From an uncultured Bacteroidia bacterium (lineage in GTDB: Bacteria; Bacteroidota; Bacteroidia; Bacteroidales; Prolixibacteraceae), in assembly GCA_903859795.1 (NCBI GenBank), contig CAIOOC010000747.1:1-6617 (forward strand): 6,617 nucleotides of DNA, in the 5' to 3' direction. The position numbers were made by a program, and so were the translations under genes. The notes below the pieces were generated by a model. It worked only from the letters and a program-made list of their open reading frames with translations, was not told where the DNA came from and ran no database searches. This document shows, piece by piece, positions 1 through 6,200 of this stretch. The first letter of the stretch is position 1, and the number at the start of each line of letters is the position of its first letter.

Positions 1-20
1 AATCTTAATCGATTAAGATT
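1..20. repeat. Perfect 20-bp palindrome, possible terminator or binding site
   Basis: AATCTTAATC is followed immediately by its exact reverse complement GATTAAGATT. It could fold as an 8-bp A/T-rich stem (AATCTTAA / TTAAGATT) with a TCGA loop. It lies 143-162 bases after the stop of the last gene, where an operon terminator would be plausible. On the plus strand TCTTT follows. What follows on the minus strand is outside the window, so a U-tract cannot be checked. The stem is weak for an intrinsic terminator; a dimeric regulator site is equally possible. The half-site TTAAGATT recurs at 52-59. The rest of 1-162 holds no gene I can support. Confidence 0.4.
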
Positions 21-162
21 TCTTTACCGGAATTTTTTATGCAACCTGGCCTTAAGATTCCCGTTTATTACCGATGAATTGTACCATTTAATCCAAGGCC
101 AATTTAACCTCTATGGTCTCTGAATATGGAGGCATTCTGGAAGTTCTGCGAATGCTAAAAGC

Positions 163-2241
163 CTACTTTTTCAAAATCCATGCCCCAATATATTTATCCT
201 TTAACAATTCGAGCTGATCCTTTGCCTGACTGAATTTTGCATAACCCATTCCGACTCTGAAAGGTTCGGATTCACTGATGATTGTGGTTTCGTACCCTTC
301 TGCTTTAAGTTTGCTCACATGTTTGGCCGCCCCGGTTTTATCCTTGAATGAGCCCAGGATGAGATAATACCTTACGGTTTCAATACCAGTGACTGTCTGC
401 GGTTTCACCGGAGATACCGGTTCTACTTTTGCATTGTCAACCTCTTTTGGTGCCGGTTCAGGTTTTGGCTGTTTCATAACTTTTGGTGCTTTTTCAACCT
501 TTGGTTCAGCAACACCCTTTTTGGCAGTTTCCCCTTCGGCCCTTTTAATTACCTCTGGTGTTGGTTCAAAGATCGAGCCATGCTCTTTCTTTGAGCTATA
601 CTCTTTTGAGGCATTTGGCTTGCCAGTTGAGTAATCCCCTGCTTGCTGTTTGACCGCTTCTCCCTGGAGGAATCCCGGGATAAAAATTTCGGTTCTGCGG
701 TTTTCGCGGTTTTGCTCCGGAGTACATTTTACCCCACCTGTCCCTTTGTGGATTAATTGAGTTTTTCCATACCCTGTCCCTTTTATTCTCGATTGATCAA
801 CTCCTTTTGATACGATATAATCGACAGCTGATTTGGCACGAAGTTGAGACAGTCTCATATTATAGACTTCAGTACCACGGTCATCGGTATGAGAACCCAG
901 CTCGACTTTCATGGCTGGATTTTCCTTCATTAGGGCTATCAGCTTGTCGAGTTCCAGAGCTGCATCGGGCAGGATATCCCATTTATCAAAGTCGTAATAG
1001 ATGTTTCTTAGCGCAATTTTCTGATTCACAATGATATTCATCCATATCGTATCGTTGTTTATCTCGCTGGTGCAGGCAAGGAGCACTTTTGTTTTTTCGG
1101 CATACCCAAATGCACTTGCTTTTACTTCGCAATCGCTTATTGCACAAGGTAATGCGGCGACTTTTCCAGCAACATCAGTCTGAAAACTCTTTTTATCGCA
1201 CATTAATATATTAGCTCCTGGTATCGGGTGAAGGCTGGATTTATCGTAGACATACAGATTTCTGAATCTTGGCTGAGGAATAACCGGTACAACGATCCGC
1301 TTAAACGTGAATTTATAGATATCATCATCACCTTTACCGGGGCGGTTGGAGGTCAGGTAACCATATTCAGCATTGTTTGGTATAGTCATTGCAAAATCGT
1401 CATACTCGGTGTTGATCGGATCTTCGAAATGTCCAATTTGGCTGTAATCAGACGGAAACCTGGTATAATAGAGGTCAAACCCACCCTTTCCTTGTCTTCC
1501 TTTTGAAGCAAATATAAGGTAACTGCCGCCAAAATTGTGATCGGTAATGAATCCAAACTCCTCTTTTTCTGTTGTATTGATTTTTGGACCAAGGTTAACA
1601 GGAGTTTCCCATTTTCCATTTTTTCTGATCGAATAATACAGATCGGTTTCTCCGAATCCTCCGGGTTTATCACTTGAGAACAGGAGGGTGTCACCCGATT
1701 CTGTGATTGCTGGATGCCCAACCGAATATGCAGGGTTATTATAAGGGAAGTTGGAGTCGTTTTTCCATCCCCCGTTGACTCTTTTAAAAATGGTAATCCT
1801 AAGTCTGTTGACTACTTCCTGAAAAGGTTTTAAGTTGGTTTTCTGATCGTTGTAGTTCTGCGTGACGAAAAGTTCCCCTGTTTTAGGACACCACGATACA
1901 GGACCGTCGTTAAAACGGGTTATAAATTCCTTTAAAGGTATCCGGTCACTTATTGTATTTCCCTGTTTATCAACAACTGCTTTATACAAATCATAAAACT
2001 CTTTACTTTTCAATCTGGAATTTGTCTTTTCGACCAGTTTGTCATTAAAAGTGGTAAAGTAGAGTGAATCTTGTACGATTGCAGGTCCAAAATCGCTATG
2101 GATCGAGTTGGTGCCTATTTCTGAAATTTTTACCGTCGAAATATCAAACAGACCATTATCTTTATTTTGAGAATATCCAGGTGCTGATAAAATAAATAAA
2201 GTCAGAAGTGACAGGTAATGGATTGCAGTGTGTGATTTCAT
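163..2241 (-). CDS. PorE-like envelope protein: PD40 beta-propeller, CRD, OmpA peptidoglycan-binding and SPOR domains
   Basis: Complete 692-residue protein. Signal peptide about 1-25 (hydrophobic YLSLLTLFILSAPGYS), with no lipobox Cys, so probably soluble periplasmic or membrane-associated through partners. Residues about 49-311 form a PD40-type beta-propeller: blade motifs SDFGPAI, GHPAITESGDTLLFSSDKPGG, YLIFASKGRQGKGGFDLYY and YGYLTSNRPGKGDDDIYKF. Residues about 326-402 resemble a carboxypeptidase-regulatory-like domain (PIPGANI, TDVAGK, SAFGY), with Cys 348, 366, 371 and 390. Residues about 410-521 are an OmpA C-terminal domain: IYYDFDKWDI, GSHTDDRGTEVYNMRLSQLRA and NRRTEIFI. D453 and R468 match the Asp/Arg pair that binds diaminopimelate in known OmpA domains. 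A K/P/E-rich linker (about 525-622) leads to a SPOR domain (623-692; YYLILGSFKDKTGAAKHVSKL). Propeller, CRD and OmpA in this order recall the T9SS protein PorE, which however has TPRs and no SPOR as I recall. Probable role: anchoring the surface-protein/SprF assembly to peptidoglycan. Last gene of the cluster, 61 bp after the PorP/SprF gene. Confidence 0.95.
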   Translation of the reverse strand: MKSHTAIHYLSLLTLFILSAPGYSQNKDNGLFDISTVKISEIGTNSIHSDFGPAIVQDSLYFTTFNDKLVEKTNSRLKSKEFYDLYKAVVDKQGNTISDRIPLKEFITRFNDGPVSWCPKTGELFVTQNYNDQKTNLKPFQEVVNRLRITIFKRVNGGWKNDSNFPYNNPAYSVGHPAITESGDTLLFSSDKPGGFGETDLYYSIRKNGKWETPVNLGPKINTTEKEEFGFITDHNFGGSYLIFASKGRQGKGGFDLYYTRFPSDYSQIGHFEDPINTEYDDFAMTIPNNAEYGYLTSNRPGKGDDDIYKFTFKRIVVPVIPQPRFRNLYVYDKSSLHPIPGANILMCDKKSFQTDVAGKVAALPCAISDCEVKASAFGYAEKTKVLLACTSEINNDTIWMNIIVNQKIALRNIYYDFDKWDILPDAALELDKLIALMKENPAMKVELGSHTDDRGTEVYNMRLSQLRAKSAVDYIVSKGVDQSRIKGTGYGKTQLIHKGTGGVKCTPEQNRENRRTEIFIPGFLQGEAVKQQAGDYSTGKPNASKEYSSKKEHGSIFEPTPEVIKRAEGETAKKGVAEPKVEKAPKVMKQPKPEPAPKEVDNAKVEPVSPVKPQTVTGIETVRYYLILGSFKDKTGAAKHVSKLKAEGYETTIISESEPFRVGMGYAKFSQAKDQLELLKDKYIGAWILKK

Positions 2242-2302
2242 TAGTATTTTGATTTGTCTGTTGGTTTATTTTTCTCACTATTTGCTAATACAGCTCATCT
2301 TG

Positions 2303-3229
2303 TTAAAAGTATCTTGGAGATATATATCTTCGTTTTACAATTACAAGCTCATAAGTGACCATCACTTCATGTACACCTTTGCTGTAATTTTGCAGGTCGG
2401 TAGTTGTGATATCATACGCATAGCCAAATCTAAGTTTTTTATTGATGATCCATTGTGCATTAAACCCGACTGCATCGCCTGACCTGTACATTGCCCCGAC
2501 CCAGAATTTATCCGCAATTAAGAAGTTTGCAGACAGGTCATATTCGAACGGACTCCCTGCAACAGCTTTTGCCATAAAGGACGGCTTAAACTTAAGATTT
2601 TCTGACAAATCATACAACAAGCCGCCGGCGAAAAAGAAATGCCGAACCTCTGATGTAGTAGAGAAATTGTTTACGTTGGACTGATAGCTATTTTCTAGTA
2701 TTTTTGGTAGTGAAAGACTTAGAAAGTACTTTTCGGAGGATAGAAACATTCCGGCTCCAAAATTTGGCATAAACTTATTGTCTACTGTTCCCCTGAAGAG
2801 TGGATCATTCGGATCGTTTTGTACGTATTGGCTTAGGTTATTGCTATAATTAGTAAATCCGCCTTCAATCCCAAACCTTAGGGATGTTTTTTCTGACAAC
2901 CGGATTTTATAGGAATAATCGACATTAAATAGAGCACGTTTTTCGAGTCCAACTTTATCGAGGACAACATTAAATCCGATTCCTACGTTTTCAGATTTTA
3001 ACGGAGTCTGGAACGAAAAGGTTTGGGTAGAGGGATGCCCGTTTAACCCAACCCACTGGTCACGCGACAGCAAGGTAAATGCCGTAGTCTGCCAATAGCC
3101 GACGTAGGCAGGATTAACTGTTTGCAGGTTGAAAATATATTGGCTATACATAGGATCCTGCTGGCCTTTGGATATGAGTGCCCCCATGATCATCAGTAAA
3201 GCCAATATTACCTTTTTTATTATTTTCAT
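2303..3229 (-). CDS. PorP/SprF family type IX secretion outer-membrane protein
   Basis: Complete 308-residue protein, the usual family length. Residues 1-22 form a signal peptide (Lys-rich start, hydrophobic LALLMIMGALI, cleavage likely near SKG-QQ). The mature N-terminus carries the family hallmark QQDPMYSQYIFN (23-34), NPAY (39-42) and RDQWVGLNGHP (56-66). Later come alternating beta strands, GAMYRSGDAVG (245-255), GYAYDITTTDL (269-279), HEVMVTY (287-293) and a basic tail ending SPRYF. The family forms small outer-membrane beta-barrels. PorP is part of the T9SS of Porphyromonas, and SprF is needed for secretion of the SprB adhesin in Flavobacterium. Lying directly downstream of a type B substrate gene, this copy is more likely a substrate-specific SprF-like partner than the core PorP, though sequence alone cannot prove that. 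The ATG at 3227-3229 is chosen because it gives the signal peptide. No good Shine-Dalgarno is visible: a GGGG run sits 13 bases upstream, too far to be convincing. Confidence 0.96.
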   Translation of the reverse strand: MKIIKKVILALLMIMGALISKGQQDPMYSQYIFNLQTVNPAYVGYWQTTAFTLLSRDQWVGLNGHPSTQTFSFQTPLKSENVGIGFNVVLDKVGLEKRALFNVDYSYKIRLSEKTSLRFGIEGGFTNYSNNLSQYVQNDPNDPLFRGTVDNKFMPNFGAGMFLSSEKYFLSLSLPKILENSYQSNVNNFSTTSEVRHFFFAGGLLYDLSENLKFKPSFMAKAVAGSPFEYDLSANFLIADKFWVGAMYRSGDAVGFNAQWIINKKLRFGYAYDITTTDLQNYSKGVHEVMVTYELVIVKRRYISPRYF

Positions 3230-3292
3230 AATTCTGTTTTATCCCCTTTTTTGTTATTCAATATTAGATGTACCAGATTAAACGGAGTTACT

Positions 3293-6200
3293 TTACCTGT
3301 TCAGGAATAGGAACCCAGTCATAACTTTGCTGCTGGTCAGTTTAAGAACGTAATAATAGGTTCCGACCGGCAAATCCTGATTACCAATAGTCAATTTATT
3401 TTCTGAACGACCATTCCACCAGGCATTCGTTTCACTACCCCAGAAATCAACATCACCGTAATGTTCTTTTTTGTAGACCAGGTTACCCCAACGGTTGAAT
3501 ATTTCAATGACTGGATTTGTATAATTATACAAACATTTGATGACATAGTTGTCGTTAATTCCGTCAGCATTAGGTGAGAAGGAATTTGGAACAGAAACCG
3601 GACAATTTTGATCTTCAGAAAGTACAGCCTGTGCCTCAACTTTTGCGGATGTTGTTGTTGTGCAACCATACCCATCAGAAATAGTAAGTGTGTAAGTTCC
3701 AGCTGCGAGGTTCGTAAGATCCTGAGAACCTGACGTAAAGGAGTCAGGGCCGCTCCAGGTATATAGATATGGTTCTGTGCCACCTGTAACATCCAAGGTT
3801 ATGGATCCGCCAACATCACCCAGTAAAACTTCTCCATTAAGGCTCATTGTCTGAATATTCGGTTTGGTACTAACAGCCAGAGTGATTGGTTCTTGCGATT
3901 CCCGGACCGTAGCTGAAATTGTTTTTGTGCAACCATTGGCATCGGTAACTGTAACATTATAAGCCCCTCCTGAGAGTCCTGCGAGATCCTTAGCCCCTGA
4001 AGTAAATGTCCCGGGACCTGTCCATGTGTAAGTAAATGGAGCGACACCATTTACAACGGTAAGGAGAATAGATCCATCAGCTGCCCCTTTACAGGTTACA
4101 TTCGTTGGAGCCGCACTTAAGTCAATTGCCTCAGGTTGTGTGATATTAATAACACCTGCAACAGTTCCGCATTGGTTCGCATCAGTAATGGCATATGAGA
4201 CAGAAGAAGCTGCCAACACACCACTAAATACTCCGGTGGAGTTATTTACTCCATTTAAAGTGTATGTTAACGGTGCGGTTCCACCACTTGCTGACAGGGT
4301 TACCGTCGCAGTTCCTCCGTTACAGACGATTGGTGTAGTTACTTCTGCCTTTGTTAAAGCGAGAGCCGGTGGCTGGTTATTAATCGTCACTATGGTTCCT
4401 AATGATATACAACCATCTGAATTTCTGGATGTAACAGTGTATTTCCCAGGCTGTAATAAAGAGAATATTCCAGTCGGATTGGAATAATCTGTACCATCAA
4501 TGCTGTAACTCATCCCTGTTCCGGTTGGTGAAGTTATTGTTATTGTCCCGGTTGAAACTGCACACAAAGGTTGTACAACAGATCCAATTACAGGAGCTGA
4601 TGGTGTTGCAGGTTGTGAATTGATCTGTATACTTTCAGATGGTACAGAAGTACAGCCATCGGCATTAGTTATAGTAAAGCGATAAGCTCCTGAAGCTAAA
4701 TTTGAAATTGTTGTCCCAATACCACTGCCAGAAACACTTTTTCCGTCCGGTGTTCTGGTAATAGTCCAGCTTCCAGATGCGGGTAATCCATTTAAGACCA
4801 CGCTTCCGGTTGCAGACAAACATGTTGGCTGAGTAATCACTCCCTGTGATGGAGCGGCAGGTGATATGTACGCTTTATTAACCACAAAGTCTGCGGATGA
4901 CAAGCATGTTGGATTAACAGTGCTTCGAACACCAATTGTGTAGGTAGCACCGGCAGCCAGGCTGCTAAAGGTTGGTGAGTTCTGCCATGTTGATCCATCC
5001 AGACTATATTGAATTGTACCTCCTACAGGTGAAGTGATCACAATTGTCGCAGTTGAAACTGTGCATGTTGGCTGTGTCACGACTGCTAAAGGTGTTGAAG
5101 GAGCGCTTGGAACCGCGTTGATTACCTGGTTAGAAGTTGAAATACATATTGGACTATCGGTATTTCTTGACCTGATTTTGTATGTTGCACCTGCTGCCAG
5201 ACCACTGAAGGTTGTTGAACTCTGCCATATCGTTCCGTCAATGCTGTATTGCAGGTCGACGCCTAACGGTGATGTTACGACTATCGTTCCTGTGATTATT
5301 GCACACGTTGGCTGGATCAGTGTAGCCAAAGGTGTTTCCGGAGGTGTTGGAACTGCATTAACCGTAAAGGATGCCGATGAAACGCAAGTCTGATTTATTA
5401 TGTTTCGAGTACTTATTGTATATGTCGCACCTGCGGCCAGACCACTAAAAGACGTTGAACTCTGCCATATAATTCCGTCACTGCTGTATTGCAGATTGAC
5501 ACCCAATGGTGATGTTATGATTATCGTTCCGGTGGTTAAGGCACAAGTTGGTTGGGTCAGGGTAGCCACAGGAGTTGCAGGAGGCGACGGAACAGCATCA
5601 ACAGTGAAGACGGCTGATGAAACGCAAGTCGGATTTATCGTGGTTCTGGCGCTGATTGTATATGTTGTACCTGCTGCCAGACCACTGAAGGTTGTTGAAC
5701 TCTGCCATGTCGATCCGTCACTGCTGTATTGCAGATTGGCACCCAACGGTGATGTTACCACAATGGTTGCTGTAGTTACCGCACATGTTGGCTGTGTCAC
5801 TGTTGCCAAAGGTGTTGCAGGAGCGCTTGGTGCGGTGTTAACCACAAAGTTCGCTGTTGAAACACAGGTTGGATTTGCAGTTGTTCTTGCGCTAATAGTG
5901 TATGTTGCACCGGCAGGTAAGGCAGCAAAGGTTGTTGAGCTCTGCCAGGTCGTTCCATTAATGCTGTATTGCAGATTTGCGCCTACCGGTGAGGTTACAA
6001 CTATCGTTCCGGTGGTTACTGCACAAGTTGGCTGTGTCAGTGTTGCAGCAGGTGCTGCCGGAGCATTTGGTATGGCGTTTACCACAAAGTTTGCAGATGA
6101 AACACAGGTTGGACTTGCCGTGCTTCTCACACTTATGGTGTATGTTGCACCGGCAGGCACTGCAGTAAAGGTTGCTGAAGTCTGCCATGTTGTTCCGTTT

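Noticed and set aside
1..123. Plus-strand frame open for 40 codons from the left edge to a TGA at 121-123, possibly the tail of a convergent gene
   Set aside because: The translation shows no recognisable motif and the stretch is short enough to be open by chance. It could be revisited if sequence to the left shows a gene in this frame.
1386..1721. Minus-strand out-of-frame open frame inside the OmpA protein gene
   Set aside because: It overlaps the beta-propeller coding region, whose blade motifs are unmistakable in the other frame.
2167..2241. Lipoprotein signal in the OmpA-type protein
   Set aside because: The signal peptide ends in SAPGYSQ with no Cys at or near the cleavage point, so it is a type I signal peptide.
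2242..2302. Separate promoter or terminator between the PorP/SprF and OmpA genes
   Set aside because: The 61-bp gap shows neither a convincing hairpin with T-tract nor a Bacteroidota-type TTTG/TANNTTTG pair; the 63-bp gap at 3230-3292 is likewise empty. Both fit a single operon.
4140..5393. Plus-strand open frames at 4140-4487 and 5034-5393
   Set aside because: They are antisense to the diverged modules and array of the surface protein; no recognisable domain or start context.
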